Positions 48,988 through 60,250 of a stretch of DNA of 64,000 nucleotides are shown here, piece by piece. A program made the translations under genes and the position numbers. Source of the DNA: Citromicrobium bathyomarinum (lineage in GTDB: Bacteria > Pseudomonadota > Alphaproteobacteria > Sphingomonadales > Sphingomonadaceae). Location: positions 992,001-1,056,000 of the forward strand of contig CP155577.1 of NCBI GenBank assembly GCA_001306305.2, given 5' to 3'. Position 1 is the stretch's first letter. Each line of letters begins with the position of its first letter. Under the pieces are notes generated by a model. The model ran no database searches. It saw nothing but the letters and a program-made list of their open reading frames with translations, and was not told the DNA's origin.

Positions 48988-49971
48988 CTAGGGCTTCTCC
49001 AGCAGGGCGAGCAGAGCGAAGCTCGCCAGCCAGTGCTCTCCCATATAGTCGCCGGTCACATGGGGCAGCGCGGCTTCGAGGTGCGCGGTGGCGCAGGCAT
49101 CGATCAGGTCGCGATCCTCGGCATGGCTGAGTGCGGGGAGGATCGCGCGCAGCGCCCAGGCGCGGCTGAGATTGAGCCCATCGAGATGGGCGATCTTGCC
49201 GTCGCTCCGGTCGGAGACGCTGGCGGGCCGAAGCCGCTCAAGCCAGCGATTGTCGAGCACCAGTCCGGCGAACCAGTGAGCAAAATCGACCCGGGACATG
49301 ACGTTGCGCATTAGCAGCGAAGCGCTGAGCACGGGGGAGAGAAACTCGTCGCCGCCCGGCTCCCATCCGGCATAGTTGCTGCGCTCGGCGAATACCCGAT
49401 CTGCCCAGGTATCGATCGTTTCGACCAGTTTCGGGTCGCGGGTTTCGGCCCACTCGCGCGCCAGCGTCAGCGCGAAGGCAGTGTTGTAATGCGTGCCGAC
49501 AAAGACGGGGTAGGTGAGGACGCCCAGATAGTCCTTGAACGCCTGCGCGAAATGGCGCGCCAGCGGCTCCAGCCGTGCGGCCCATTCTTCGTCATGGCGC
49601 GCGGCTTCGTGGTGCAGATAGAGCAGCCAGCCCCAGCCATAAGGCCGTTCGAACCCGCGCGACGAAGGCCGCTGCGCATAAGCCAGCTCGACCCCGATCT
49701 TCTCGGGCGTGAAGGTGCTGTCGGCTAACGCTTCTATGTCGCGCGCCTCGTCGCTGTAGGGAAACAGGCGGCGCAGCGTGAGCAGGGTCCACCAGCCATG
49801 CACGCAGGAATGCCAGTCGAAACTGCCGAAGAAGCACGGATGCAGTTCGCGCGGGGGGGATACATCGGCATCGCCATCCATCACATGGTCGAGCTTGTGC
49901 GGATATTCGCGCGCCACGTGGCCCAGCGCGGCCTGCGCGAAGCGGGCCGCCGTTTCCTGCGTCAGCTCCAT
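48988..49971 (-). CDS. DUF2891 family protein
   Basis: 327 residues, no signal peptide. C-F-F-G-S-F-D-W-H-S-C-V-H-G-W-W near residue 47, R-P-Y-G-W-G-W-L-L and G-E-H-W-L-A-S-F-A-L mark the DUF2891 family, which looks like an alpha/alpha-barrel with His and Trp clusters. It is last in a minus-strand operon with DUF979, DUF969 and 5-oxoprolinase, suggesting work on pyroglutamate or a related compound. ATG 49971 overlaps the DUF979 stop by 10 bases. Confidence 0.82.
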   Translation of the reverse strand: MELTQETAARFAQAALGHVAREYPHKLDHVMDGDADVSPPRELHPCFFGSFDWHSCVHGWWTLLTLRRLFPYSDEARDIEALADSTFTPEKIGVELAYAQRPSSRGFERPYGWGWLLYLHHEAARHDEEWAARLEPLARHFAQAFKDYLGVLTYPVFVGTHYNTAFALTLAREWAETRDPKLVETIDTWADRVFAERSNYAGWEPGGDEFLSPVLSASLLMRNVMSRVDFAHWFAGLVLDNRWLERLRPASVSDRSDGKIAHLDGLNLSRAWALRAILPALSHAEDRDLIDACATAHLEAALPHVTGDYMGEHWLASFALLALLEKP

Positions 49972-50924
49972 AGCAGGAACCCTCCGATATAGATGATTGC
50001 GATGTTGCAGACCCACAGCGGGATCGCGGTCCACACCTGCTGTTTGATCACGCCGTTCTGATCGTCAAGCTCCAGCAGCGCGGCGGGCACGATGTTGAAG
50101 TTGGCCGCCATCGGGGTCAGCAGCGTGCCACAGAAGCCCGCCAGCATCCCGACCGCGCCGATCACCGCCGGGTTGCCGCCATAGCCTTCCACCAGCAGCG
50201 GAATGCCGATCGCGGCGGCCATTACCGGGAAGGCGGCGAAGGCATTGCCCATGATCATGGTGAAGATCGCCATGCCGAGGCAGAACACGATCACCGTCAG
50301 CAGCACGCTGCCTTCGGGAATAACCTGCCCGGCAAGGCTGCCGATGATGTCGCCCACCCCGGCCACTGCGAACACCGCGCCCAGCGCCGCGAGCATTTGC
50401 GGCAGGATCGCCGCCCAGCCGATCGAATCGAGCAGGCGGCGGCCTTCTTCCGCAGGGGCGAGGGCAGGGGGCTTCAGCCACGCCATCGCCACCGCCAGCG
50501 CGACCAGCACTCCGATCGCGAACAGCAGCAGCGTCTCGCGCCGGGGCTCGAACAGGCCGGTCCCGCTGAGGGGCGTCCAGTTATATGCGAGCGTGCCTGC
50601 GACCGCGACGAAGGGCACGATCAATGCAGGGACGAACAGCCTGTTGCCCTTCAGCTCGGCCAGCTTGAACCGCTCTTCCAGCGTGGTGGTGGGCGGATCG
50701 CTGCGACCCAGCCCGCCAACGCCTGCAATGGCGACCAGCGCCAGCACCAGCACTCCGTTGAGCAAAGGCGTAAGGTGGCTCCCGAACAGGAAGCTCACTG
50801 CGAGCAGGCCCCAGAAGGCGGCGTTGCCCCACCGCTTGCCATTGCTGCGATCGAGCGCGCTCAGCACCGCCCAGATGGCGAAGAAGATGCCGGCGAGGAT
50901 ATAGAGCCATTCGTAGGTGATCAC
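49962..50924 (-). CDS. DUF979 membrane permease subunit
   Basis: 320 residues with about nine membrane helices. G-N-A-F-A-A-F-P-V-M-A-A-A-I-G-I-P and G-F-C-G-T-L-L-T-P-M-A-A-N-F-N are DUF979 family stretches. DUF969 and DUF979 proteins are encoded side by side with 5-oxoprolinase genes and are thought to form a two-part permease. The GTG 50924 start overlaps the DUF969 stop. Confidence 0.85.
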   Translation of the reverse strand: MITYEWLYILAGIFFAIWAVLSALDRSNGKRWGNAAFWGLLAVSFLFGSHLTPLLNGVLVLALVAIAGVGGLGRSDPPTTTLEERFKLAELKGNRLFVPALIVPFVAVAGTLAYNWTPLSGTGLFEPRRETLLLFAIGVLVALAVAMAWLKPPALAPAEEGRRLLDSIGWAAILPQMLAALGAVFAVAGVGDIIGSLAGQVIPEGSVLLTVIVFCLGMAIFTMIMGNAFAAFPVMAAAIGIPLLVEGYGGNPAVIGAVGMLAGFCGTLLTPMAANFNIVPAALLELDDQNGVIKQQVWTAIPLWVCNIAIIYIGGFLLWS

Positions 50925-51661
50925 TGGCCGTCTCCCCGTTTGGTAAGGACGACGGTGGGTTCTTCGACAGGCCTGTCTCTGTGCGCGATGGCCGATGGAA
51001 GCCGGCCCAGTCGCCGGTCCATCGTCATGATCCGGCTCGAATGGATCAGGAAGGCGCAGATCGCGGTCGGGATCGCCCAGACCGAGAGTTGCAGCGGCGT
51101 CATCGGATAGCCTGCCGATTCGAATACGCCCTGGATCAGCAGGATGGAGGCGATCGCGAAGAAGATGTCCTCGCCGAAGAACAGCCCGACATTGTCGGTT
51201 GCCGCCGACATGGCGAGCACTTTCTGACGCTCTCCATCGGGCAGGTCGCCGTGTGTCTTGACCGCCGCCGCCTCGGCCATGGGCGCAACCAGCGGGCGGA
51301 CCGCCTGCGGGTGTCCGCCGATGTCTTTCATGCCGAGCGCTGCGGTCAACTGGCGAAACGCGAGGTAGATCACCAGCAGCTTGCCCATGGTCGCCCCGCG
51401 CACGCTTTCGATCAGACCGCGCGCGCGCTGCTGCAATCCGTATCGTTCCAGCAGGCCGATCACTGGCAGGATGATCCAGGTGACCGAGATGTAACGGTTC
51501 TCGTTGAACGCCTGGCCCAGCGCCTCGATCACCGAAACCGGGTCTAGCCCGGCCAGCAGCCCGGTCGCGATCGCCGCACCGACCACAACCAGCAGCGGAT
51601 TGAATTTGAGCGCGAACCCGATGACGACCAGCGCAATGCCGATCAGCGGCCAGTAGTTCAT
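50921..51661 (-). CDS. DUF969 membrane permease subunit
   Basis: 246 residues with about six membrane helices. Y-W-P-L-I-G-I-A-L-V-V-I-G-F begins the protein, and the conserved A-T-D-N-V-G-L-F-F-G-E-D-I-F lies near residue 156. It probably pairs with DUF979 to import 5-oxoproline for the adjacent enzyme (inference from context). ATG 51661 overlaps the 5-oxoprolinase stop (ATGA). Confidence 0.85.
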   Translation of the reverse strand: MNYWPLIGIALVVIGFALKFNPLLVVVGAAIATGLLAGLDPVSVIEALGQAFNENRYISVTWIILPVIGLLERYGLQQRARGLIESVRGATMGKLLVIYLAFRQLTAALGMKDIGGHPQAVRPLVAPMAEAAAVKTHGDLPDGERQKVLAMSAATDNVGLFFGEDIFFAIASILLIQGVFESAGYPMTPLQLSVWAIPTAICAFLIHSSRIMTMDRRLGRLPSAIAHRDRPVEEPTVVLTKRGDGQ

Positions 51662-54600
51662 CCGTTTGTCTCTCCATACCCGCCCCCGCCGGGCGTGAGG
51701 ATCACGAAACTGTCGCCCGGCTGCATGTCCGCGCTGTCGGTCGCCGACAAGTCCTCGCGCGATCCGTCGGTGCGTTCGACCCAGTTTTCCCCCGGCAGCG
51801 CATCGCCGCCGCCCGCGATCCCGCGCGGGGGTACGGTGCGCCGGTTGGCGAGGATGTTCGCGCGCATCGGCTCGAGGAAGGTCACCCGCCGCTCGACCCC
51901 GTCACCGCCGGTATGCGCGCCCCTGCCACCCGATCCGCGCCGGATCGCGAAGGTGTCCAGCCGCACGGGCAGCCGCGTCTCGAGGATTTCGGGGTCGGTC
52001 AGGCGGCTGTTGGTCATGTGCGTCTGCACCGCGCTGGTGCCGTCATGGTCCGGCCCCGCTCCCGATCCGCCAGCGATCGTCTCGTAATATTGATGGTTCT
52101 CGTTGCCGAAAGTGAAGTTGTTCATCGTGCCCTGGCTGGGCGCGAGGCGTCCGGTCGCGGCGAACAGGCAGTCGGTCACCACCTGGCTGGTCTCGACATT
52201 GCCTGCGACCACTGCTGCGCCGGGCCTTGGGTTGAGCATCGATCCTTCGGGTACGATCAGCTCGACCGGGCGCAGGCAGCCGTCGTTCATCGGGATCGGA
52301 TCGTCGATCAGCGTGCGCAGCACATAGAGCGCGGCGGCGCGGGTGATCGATCGCGGCGCATTGAAATTGTTTGGCTGCTGATCGCTCGTGCCGGTGAAGT
52401 CGAACACCGCAGAGCGGGTCGCATCGTCGATCCGGATCGCGACCTGCACCTGCGCGCCATTGTCCATCGGGTAGGTGAACGCGCCATCCTCCAGCCGGCC
52501 AAGCAGCGCGCGCACGCTCTCCTCCGCATTGGCGAGGACGTGATCCATATAAGCGGTGACCATCTGCGCCCCGCGCTCGTCCGCCGCCTGATGCAGCAGC
52601 TCCGCGCCTCTGGTGCAGGCGGCCAGCTGGGCGCGCAGGTCCGACAGGTTGCGGTCGGGCCGCCGTGCCGGGTACTTCGCGTCCGCCAGCGCCGCGCGGA
52701 CCGCATCCTCGCGGAAGGTGCCCTCATCGACCAGCAGGAGGTTGTCGATCATCACCCCTTCCTGCTCGATCGTGCGGCTCTCGGGCGGCATCGAGCCGGG
52801 CGCGATCCCGCCGATATCGGCGTGATGGCCGCGCGCGGCGACAAAGGCGTCGGGCGTGTCGCCGTCATCGGAATAGAACACCGGTGCGATCACCGTGATG
52901 TCGGGCAGGTGAGTGCCGCCGCGGAACGGATCATTCACCACATAGGCATCGCCGCGCCGGATGCCGCGACCATCGCGCGCATCTCCGCGCACTTCGATTA
53001 CTCGGGCGATGCTGTCGCCCATGCTGCCCAGATGCACCGGAATATGCGGCGCATTGGCGATCAACTCTCCGCGGGCGTTGAACAGCGCGCAGGAGAAATC
53101 GAGCCGTTCCTTGATGTTCACCGAGGTCGCGGTGTTCTGCAGCACCACGCCCATTTCCTCGGCAATCGCCATGAACAGGTTGTTGAAGATCTCCAGCCTG
53201 ACCGGATCGACCTCGGTCCCCGCCGCGCGCGTGCGTTCGAGCGGGACCGTGCGGCTCAGCACAAGGCTGCCTTCCTTGGCCAGCTGCGCTTCCCATCCTT
53301 CGTCGACCACGGTGGTAGAGCCCGGATCGATCACCAGCGCGGGGCCTGCGATCGCCTGCCCGGTGGAGAGCGCGGCGCGCTCGTAGGTCGGCCATTCGCC
53401 CGAGGCTTCCCCATCGACCGCGACGGGTTCGATCGGCGCATCGCCAAGCCCGCCGGAGGTCCCGCTCGCCTCCACGCTCAGTGCTTCGACGATGATCGCG
53501 GCGTCCTTGTCCGAATAGCCGTAGCGCTGGCGGTGGAGCACGCGGAAGGCGGCGTCCATCGCGTCCGCATCGGTGCACTCGATGGTCAGCATGGAATCGC
53601 TGCCGTCGAACCGCAGCCGTGCTCGGGCGGCGAGCGTGACGTCCTTCGCGGCGATGCCCTGCTCGGTCAGTGCGGCGCGAGCCTCGGCCCGCAAGGCATC
53701 GAGTTCTTCGGCAAAGCCATCGTGCAATGGCCGGACCAGGCTGACCTCGCGGATCGCCTTTACGGGGGCGAGGCCGATGCCGTAGGCGGAGAGGATACCG
53801 GCGAGCGGATGGACCAGCACGGTCTCGATCCCCAGCTCGTCCGCCACCTTGCACGCATGTTGCCCGCCCGCGCCGCCGAAGCAGGCGAGGGCATATTCGG
53901 TGACATCATGCCCGCGCGCGACCGAGATCTTGCGGATCGCATTGGCCATGTTGTCGACCGCGATCGCCAGGAAGCCACGCGCGATGTCTTCCAGAGGTTT
54001 GGGTTCGGGCAATTGGGCCGCGATCTCTTCCAACCGTTTGCGCGATGCTTCGGGGTCGAGCGGCTGGTTGCCCTCCGGTCCGAAGACATGCGGGAAGAAG
54101 GCCGGATCAATCCGCCCGAGAAACAGGTTGCAGTCGGTCACCGTCAGCGGGCCACCCTTGCGGTAGCAGGCCGGGCCCGGGTCCGCACCGCCGCTTTCGG
54201 GCCCGACGCGGAAACGTGCGCCGTCGAAGCTGCACACCGAGCCACCGCCCGCCGCCACGGTGTGGATCTGCATCATCGGCGCGGCGACCCGCACGCCTGC
54301 GACAAGGTTCTCCGCCGCCAGCTCCAGCTCGCCCGCATAATGCGCGACATCGGTACTGGTCCCGCCCATGTCGAAGCCGATCAGCTTGCGATGGCCGAGC
54401 GGCTCGCCCGCCGCGACCATCCCGACCACGCCGCCAGCTGGGCCCGACAGAATCGCGTCCTTGCCGCGAAACGCGCCGACCTCCGCCAGCCCGCCATTGG
54501 ATTGCATGAAGCCGAGCCGTTCGACCGGGGGCAGGTCCCGCTGAAGCCCGTAGGTGTAGCGTTTGAGCACCGGGGAGAGATAGGCGTCGACCACGGTGGT

Positions 54601-55215
54601 ATCGCCGCGCGGCACGTATTTGATCAGCGGCGCGACCTCGTGGCTGACGCTGACCTGCGTGAAGCCGAGTGCGCGCGCGATCTCGCCCAGCCGCGCCTCA
54701 TGATCGCGGTATTTCCAGCCGTGCATCAGGATGATCGCCAGCGCATCGAACCCCTCGTCGCGCAGGTTCTGCAACGCCGCGCGCGCGGCATCATCGTCGA
54801 GCGGGTGCAGGATCGTTCCGTCGGCTCCGATCCTCTCGTCGATCTCGACAACCTTGGCAGGCAGTTGCTCGGGAAGGATGATGTGGCGGGCGAAAATCTC
54901 GGGCCGCGCCTGCGCGCCGATCCGCAAGCCATCGCCGAAGCCGCGCGTGGTCACCAGCGCGAGGCGTTCGCCCTTGCGCTCCAGCAGCGCGTTGGTTGCC
55001 ACGGTGGTGCCGATCCGCAGTTCGGCGATCGGCGCCTCTCCATGCTCCGTCATCAGGCGGCGAACGGCTTCGGTCGCGGCATCGTCGTAATGGCCGGGAT
55101 TTTCGGAGAGCAGCTTGTCGGTCACCAGCCGCCCGTCGGGCGTGGTTGCGACCACATCGGTGAAAGTACCGCCGCGGTCGACCGCGAAGCGCCATGCGCG
55201 GGAATGTTCGGTCAC
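51658..55215 (-). CDS. oplAH: ATP-dependent 5-oxoprolinase (hydantoinase A/B fusion)
   Basis: About 1185 residues, the full HyuA-HyuB fusion. The N-terminal half has the ATPase-like [24 protein letters not shown] and [11 protein letters not shown]. The C-terminal half has [28 protein letters not shown] and [10 protein letters not shown]. It converts 5-oxoproline to glutamate with ATP. GTG 55215 is chosen because it starts just before the conserved W-R-F-A-V-D-R-G-G. It heads the operon with the DUF969/DUF979 pair and DUF2891. Confidence 0.92.
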   Translation of the reverse strand: MTEHSRAWRFAVDRGGTFTDVVATTPDGRLVTDKLLSENPGHYDDAATEAVRRLMTEHGEAPIAELRIGTTVATNALLERKGERLALVTTRGFGDGLRIGAQARPEIFARHIILPEQLPAKVVEIDERIGADGTILHPLDDDAARAALQNLRDEGFDALAIILMHGWKYRDHEARLGEIARALGFTQVSVSHEVAPLIKYVPRGDTTVVDAYLSPVLKRYTYGLQRDLPPVERLGFMQSNGGLAEVGAFRGKDAILSGPAGGVVGMVAAGEPLGHRKLIGFDMGGTSTDVAHYAGELELAAENLVAGVRVAAPMMQIHTVAAGGGSVCSFDGARFRVGPESGGADPGPACYRKGGPLTVTDCNLFLGRIDPAFFPHVFGPEGNQPLDPEASRKRLEEIAAQLPEPKPLEDIARGFLAIAVDNMANAIRKISVARGHDVTEYALACFGGAGGQHACKVADELGIETVLVHPLAGILSAYGIGLAPVKAIREVSLVRPLHDGFAEELDALRAEARAALTEQGIAAKDVTLAARARLRFDGSDSMLTIECTDADAMDAAFRVLHRQRYGYSDKDAAIIVEALSVEASGTSGGLGDAPIEPVAVDGEASGEWPTYERAALSTGQAIAGPALVIDPGSTTVVDEGWEAQLAKEGSLVLSRTVPLERTRAAGTEVDPVRLEIFNNLFMAIAEEMGVVLQNTATSVNIKERLDFSCALFNARGELIANAPHIPVHLGSMGDSIARVIEVRGDARDGRGIRRGDAYVVNDPFRGGTHLPDITVIAPVFYSDDGDTPDAFVAARGHHADIGGIAPGSMPPESRTIEQEGVMIDNLLLVDEGTFREDAVRAALADAKYPARRPDRNLSDLRAQLAACTRGAELLHQAADERGAQMVTAYMDHVLANAEESVRALLGRLEDGAFTYPMDNGAQVQVAIRIDDATRSAVFDFTGTSDQQPNNFNAPRSITRAAALYVLRTLIDDPIPMNDGCLRPVELIVPEGSMLNPRPGAAVVAGNVETSQVVTDCLFAATGRLAPSQGTMNNFTFGNENHQYYETIAGGSGAGPDHDGTSAVQTHMTNSRLTDPEILETRLPVRLDTFAIRRGSGGRGAHTGGDGVERRVTFLEPMRANILANRRTVPPRGIAGGGDALPGENWVERTDGSREDLSATDSADMQPGDSFVILTPGGGGYGETNG

Positions 55216-55547
55216 GAAGGCTCGCTCGTCTTGCCGTAGAAGGGAGGCGAAACGTTGTAGGGCTGTGCGCGGGCTTGTCCAACCGGGCATGCAGGCCGCG
55301 ATGCCGTTGTCGGGCGAACACCATTTGCGCCGGACTATTGTCAAGAATCTGTAGCACAGAACCCGATCAATCGATGCCAGGCGGCGAGATCGTCGAGAAT
55401 CTCCTGCCTATAGATGATTGGAAATGCGAATTGATCACTGTTGCTCAAAAATAGATTGGCATGTAAAAATTGGATTGGGCGATTCGGCTTAATTGTGGTG
55501 ATTGATTTCGCTGCGAGCAGAGGCGATTGGGTGAAGGGGGTGGCTTT
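55216..55547. other. Divergent intergenic region, oplAH and RTX gene
   Basis: About 330 bases, more A/T-rich toward the RTX gene (55430-55500). It must hold promoters for both genes by position. No recognisable motif, repeat or RNA gene was found. Confidence 0.4.
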
Positions 55548-58500
55548 ATGCCGACAATTACGTTCAGCGAGCGATCAGTAGGAACGCGTAACCCGACATT
55601 TTCTTTCGACGAAAACACCGTTCGAACCTCGGGGCAGATCGTTCGCGATGGCGCTCAGCCAGCGTCCCCCTCTTTTGCCGCAAACAGTAACTATTTCGGC
55701 CCTGTTTTCCTGTTTTTCGAGCGGGCCGTTACTTCGGTCTCGCTCGCCGCCGGCTATTTCGACAATCTCGGCAGCACGCGGATCGAGTTTCTGGACGGCT
55801 CTGGCCGAGTACTGAGTTCGATTCTCAATTCCGCGTTCGGCGTACAGACCTACAGCTTTGCCAGCGAAGCGGGCATCGCCTCGGTCCGTGTGATTGATGA
55901 ATCCTATGACGCCGCCGGGTTCTCGATCGACACGGTGATTTTCGGAGATCCCGTTGCCTCGCTCTCTCCGCCTGTGGTGAGCCAAACGGCAGGCGCTCTC
56001 CTCCTCGATCGCGATTTCGGACAGGTCGGCCCATCTTCGCTGGTCTTCAGTGAGGAGCTCGGCCCCGGCGACAGCTTGGACACGATCGCATTCACGGCAG
56101 CGGCTCCGGGGGCGATTACCCTGACCGTCGCGCTTGATTCCGATCCGCAGAACGTCCGCGCAATCACCTTCGCGGTGACCGAAGGACGCAACTTTTTCAG
56201 CTTCCGGCCTCCCGAGGCTTACACAAGCGATCAGTCCTACACCGTTCGGATGGATGTCGACATTCAGCAACCCGATGCCGAACGGCTCATGGATGCCTGG
56301 ATCAGCGACACGGCGGCCGCCATACTGGGCGGCACGTTCGATTTTCAGGAAGCGAAGTTCGATCTTCTTGAAATCGCGCAAAGGGTCGATTCTCCCGATG
56401 GTGCTGCGCGCCTGCTGGGCAAGGTGGCGGGGGTGTACAGCCTTGTCGGGCTGGTATTCGACGCCTCCGTTCGAACTAGCCGGGTTCGCAATGCGGAAGA
56501 TTTTCGCGAAGAGTTTTTCGTGCAGGCTTTCGATGCCGCGACGGAGACTCTCGTCTCTTCCGGGCCTGCCGCCGTGGGCGCGATGACGCGACATCCGATA
56601 GGTATCGCCCTTGGTATCGTCACGGGCTTCGTCGGAGGTGTCGCGTATACGGTTTTCTTCAGTGATGACGTGCAAGACTATGCGAGGACGCTTTACAGGG
56701 AGTCCTTCCAGTCTCTCGATGATCTGCCATACATGTACGACACCGATTACGCCGACAGTAATACCGCGCCGATAAGCTTCGATGCCGATTACTATCTCGA
56801 CACCTATGCGGACGCTGCGACCGCCGTCGCCAACGGCGACTATGCGACCGCCTATCTGCATTACATTGGCGTGGGGGCGGCGCTCGGCTATGCGCCCGCA
56901 GAGGGGGTGGCTCCAATCCCGGCCTCGGCCATTGCCAGCGAGACGACCCCAGAGCTCGCCCGGCAAGGCTACAACAGCGCGCTCTTCATCCAGGCAGCCG
57001 GCGATTTTTCGGGCGATACCGCTTCCGCCACTGAGATCGGGATCGCCGCGACACTCAACGATGCGCGAACCGCCGGATCCGAGCTGGGCCTGAGCGGTGC
57101 ACTGTTCACGCTTGCCAACCGGATCGCTCAGGACGTTGCCGTCAACCGGCTCGTGGAGCCTTCGGTCGCGTTCACGCCGACCGATCTGCAAGGCTGGATC
57201 GCCACGATGTCCAACGGGCAGGCAATTCCGGACGCATTCGCATCCTATCTCGGAGGAAGTGCGAACCTCCAGTTCTTTGCGGTCTATTCCGACGATGTGC
57301 AGCCCGAAGACATTCTTTCGCGCTTCCTTGCCGACGCTGAAGCCGCCCCAAGCCTGCTTGGCACGTCGATCCGGAGCATCGGCATCGGTGAACATGCGGG
57401 CGTCTACGTCATCGCGGTCAGCACCAGCGTCGCAGGCTCCGGCCCTGCCGAAGACGCGGCACCTCGCGAGCTTGTTCTGGCGGGTGATGAAGGCGCCGAT
57501 ACATTCTATGCGGGTGGCGGAGTCGCCAATCTGACCGGTCGGGATGGCGCCGACATGCTGGTTGGCAGTGCGTACGCGGACCGCCTCGACGGCGGCGCGG
57601 GAGACGACGTCATCCGGACCAACGGCGGGGCGGATATCGTGTTCGGGGGCAGCGGAAACGACCGCTTCATCATCGATTCCGGAAGCGCGCCGGTAGATCG
57701 GCCCGACATCGTCAAGCTGGTAACACAGGTAAATGGAACCCGCGAAACCGCGATCACGCTCGAAGGGGGGTTCGACCTTGTCTCCGACTGGAGAATTGCC
57801 GACTCCGCGACAATCCCGCATGCGACCGTCAACGCCGTCTCCAGCAGCGGGCGGGAGTTCTACGCGGTGACCGTGGCCCAAGGGGCCACGATCGTCATCG
57901 ATATCGATCGGACGACCGATTTCGACAGCGCGCTCAGGATAGTCGATTCCGCTGGGCAGACAATTTCAGCCAACGCGACTGCCAGCGTGATCGATCCGGG
58001 GAGCGATTTTACCTACGATGCCTATCTCACGCACACGTTCGAAGCAGGCGGCACCTATTACATCGAAGTCACCAACGAGCGCGGGGAGATGCCGGCAGGC
58101 TCTTCCTACACCATGAATGTTTCCCTCACCGGGGCGACCATCCCGTCGCTCAGCGCTGCTGCGACAGTCTATGGGGGGACGGGCGACGATGTTTATGAGG
58201 TGGCTGGCGCTGGCGATTTGCTGGTCGAATATGCCGGGGGAGGCACCGACACGGTCCTTAGCCGTGTTTCCTACACACTCGGCGCGAATATCGAAAACCT
58301 CACGCTCGTCAGTGGATCGGGTGCAGTCGAGGCTGCCGGAAACGACTTGGATAATCTTCTTCGCGGGAACGCGGCAGACAATGTGATCCGCGGAGGCGCG
58401 GGCGACGATATTCTGGTGGGAAGCGGCGGGAACGATGCGATCGACGGGGGCGCTGGCACGGATACTGCAGTGTTCTCTGGCAACCGGTCGGACTATACCA

Positions 58501-60149
58501 TCTTCAATATTGCCAATGGTCAGGTCCAGCAGATCAGCGGGCCCGACGGCGTCGACACGCTGTTCAGCGTTGAACGCCTCGCTTTCGACGATGGCATTTA
58601 CGCGCTCGGCGCACAGGCTGGCGAGTTGCAGTTCCGGTATGACCAGTTTGGCGCCGGAGATGCCGCAGGCGGCTGGTCGAGCAACGAGCGCTATCCAAGG
58701 ACCGTCGCAGATGTGAACGGGGATGGGCGCGCCGACCTGATCGGATTTGCGTCTTCGGGTACTTTCGTGGCGCTTGGCCAGGCGAATGGCACCTTCGCGC
58801 CGCTCCAGCTGGGCATTGCCGGCTTTGGATCGGCGGATGCCGCAGGCGGCTGGGCGGATGGCGACCGGTTCCCCCGCACGATGGGTGACGTAAACGGCGA
58901 TGGCCGTGCAGACATCATCGGCTTTGGCAGCGGTGGTACCTACGTGTCTTACGGCCAGGCGAGCGGCACCTTCGCGGCACCGGTGCTTGCCTTGGCGGGT
59001 TTCGGCTCCGCCGACGCAGCGGGCGGATGGCTCGACAACACACGCTTCCCGCGCGAAGTGGCGGACGTGAACGGCGACGGACGCGACGATCTGATCGGTT
59101 TTGGCGGTGCAGGCGTCTACGTGTCGCTGGCGCGCGCCGACGGCGGCTTCGGGAACACCTATCTGGCAACGAACAGCTTTGGTTTTAGCCAGTCCGCTGG
59201 CGGCTGGAGTAACAACGACCTCTACCAACGCACTCTTGCCGACATCAATGGCGACGGTCGTGCGGATATTGTCGGTTTCGGGAGTGGCGGGGTCTACATC
59301 TCCTACGCGCTCGAAAACGGAACTTATACCGACCCCGTCCTCGGTTATAGCGGATTTGGCTCGGCCCCGTCTGCCGGCGGGTGGCTGACACAAGACCGGT
59401 TCCCGAGAATGCTTGGCGATCTGAATGGCGACGGAGCCGTGGACATCGTCGGCTTCAGCTCGAACGGCACGTGGGTGGCACTGGGCGATGGTGAGGGCGG
59501 GTTTTCCAACGCAACGCTCGCGACCGATCAGTTCGGCTATGGTGATGCAGCCGGAGGTTGGGCCACCAATGATCGTTTCCCTCGCATTCTGGCCGATATC
59601 AATGGCGACGGGACCGACGATATCGTCGGCTTCTCGTCCGGCGGCGTAGTCGTCGCTTACGGCGGCACCAGTGACTGGGTCCGCATCGGCCCTGCGCTGG
59701 ACTATTACGGTGAGCCTGGTTTCGGGACCGCGCAAACCGGTGCGGACCTGCTGTTCGATGTCGCGTCCAATCAGGCCCTGTTCGGCGAGCTGCGTGACAA
59801 CGAAGTCCATCTGCCCAGTGACAGGATGCTGCACCCCGTGGTGTTCGACGAAGGATCGCGCGAGCTGTTGATCGGTCCCGACCAGCCCGTCTTCCGCTTC
59901 GAAAACAGTTCCAGATGGGGCCGCGCCTCGGTGATGGAGAGCGAGGTCGAACTCGCCGGCCTGCAGGTCTTCGATGCGCCCGACACGCATGTTGTCGAGC
60001 CGGGCTTTGAGTACGGCGCCGCAAGTGCCGCGATCCGCGCATTGCAGGCAGAGGAGAACTTGTTGGGCGATGCGCTGCATCAGCCGCTCGTCGTCTCATC
60101 CATTGCGCCGGAACTGGAACCGCTGATCGACAATATTGCGCTGTTCTAG
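55548..60149 (+). CDS. Giant RTX/FG-GAP repeat secreted protein
   Basis: 1533 residues. An N-terminal beta-rich region (1-150) has no Sec signal. Two groups of RTX calcium-binding repeats follow: G-G-A-G-D-D-V-I-R and G-G-S-G-N-D-R-F near residues 685-710, and G-G-A-G-D-D-I-L-V-G-S-G-G-N-D near 950-965. Then come six near-identical repeats of about 56 residues (about 1030-1370) of the FG-GAP/VCBS sort, each with D-V/I-N-G-D-G-R-A-D. Such proteins usually leave by type I secretion and serve in adhesion or matrix. No transporter genes adjoin it. ATG 55548 has a GGGGG ribosome site. Confidence 0.85.
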   Translation: MPTITFSERSVGTRNPTFSFDENTVRTSGQIVRDGAQPASPSFAANSNYFGPVFLFFERAVTSVSLAAGYFDNLGSTRIEFLDGSGRVLSSILNSAFGVQTYSFASEAGIASVRVIDESYDAAGFSIDTVIFGDPVASLSPPVVSQTAGALLLDRDFGQVGPSSLVFSEELGPGDSLDTIAFTAAAPGAITLTVALDSDPQNVRAITFAVTEGRNFFSFRPPEAYTSDQSYTVRMDVDIQQPDAERLMDAWISDTAAAILGGTFDFQEAKFDLLEIAQRVDSPDGAARLLGKVAGVYSLVGLVFDASVRTSRVRNAEDFREEFFVQAFDAATETLVSSGPAAVGAMTRHPIGIALGIVTGFVGGVAYTVFFSDDVQDYARTLYRESFQSLDDLPYMYDTDYADSNTAPISFDADYYLDTYADAATAVANGDYATAYLHYIGVGAALGYAPAEGVAPIPASAIASETTPELARQGYNSALFIQAAGDFSGDTASATEIGIAATLNDARTAGSELGLSGALFTLANRIAQDVAVNRLVEPSVAFTPTDLQGWIATMSNGQAIPDAFASYLGGSANLQFFAVYSDDVQPEDILSRFLADAEAAPSLLGTSIRSIGIGEHAGVYVIAVSTSVAGSGPAEDAAPRELVLAGDEGADTFYAGGGVANLTGRDGADMLVGSAYADRLDGGAGDDVIRTNGGADIVFGGSGNDRFIIDSGSAPVDRPDIVKLVTQVNGTRETAITLEGGFDLVSDWRIADSATIPHATVNAVSSSGREFYAVTVAQGATIVIDIDRTTDFDSALRIVDSAGQTISANATASVIDPGSDFTYDAYLTHTFEAGGTYYIEVTNERGEMPAGSSYTMNVSLTGATIPSLSAAATVYGGTGDDVYEVAGAGDLLVEYAGGGTDTVLSRVSYTLGANIENLTLVSGSGAVEAAGNDLDNLLRGNAADNVIRGGAGDDILVGSGGNDAIDGGAGTDTAVFSGNRSDYTIFNIANGQVQQISGPDGVDTLFSVERLAFDDGIYALGAQAGELQFRYDQFGAGDAAGGWSSNERYPRTVADVNGDGRADLIGFASSGTFVALGQANGTFAPLQLGIAGFGSADAAGGWADGDRFPRTMGDVNGDGRADIIGFGSGGTYVSYGQASGTFAAPVLALAGFGSADAAGGWLDNTRFPREVADVNGDGRDDLIGFGGAGVYVSLARADGGFGNTYLATNSFGFSQSAGGWSNNDLYQRTLADINGDGRADIVGFGSGGVYISYALENGTYTDPVLGYSGFGSAPSAGGWLTQDRFPRMLGDLNGDGAVDIVGFSSNGTWVALGDGEGGFSNATLATDQFGYGDAAGGWATNDRFPRILADINGDGTDDIVGFSSGGVVVAYGGTSDWVRIGPALDYYGEPGFGTAQTGADLLFDVASNQALFGELRDNEVHLPSDRMLHPVVFDEGSRELLIGPDQPVFRFENSSRWGRASVMESEVELAGLQVFDAPDTHVVEPGFEYGAASAAIRALQAEENLLGDALHQPLVVSSIAPELEPLIDNIALF

Positions 60150-60250
60150 CGGATCACTGCTGACGCGAGAGACGCGGGGCTGCTTCGCCGTTCGGCGTGT
60201 GCCGACCAGCGCCGCCTCTCTCCAGCCAGGTCTGCCAGAGCGTCGGCGCA

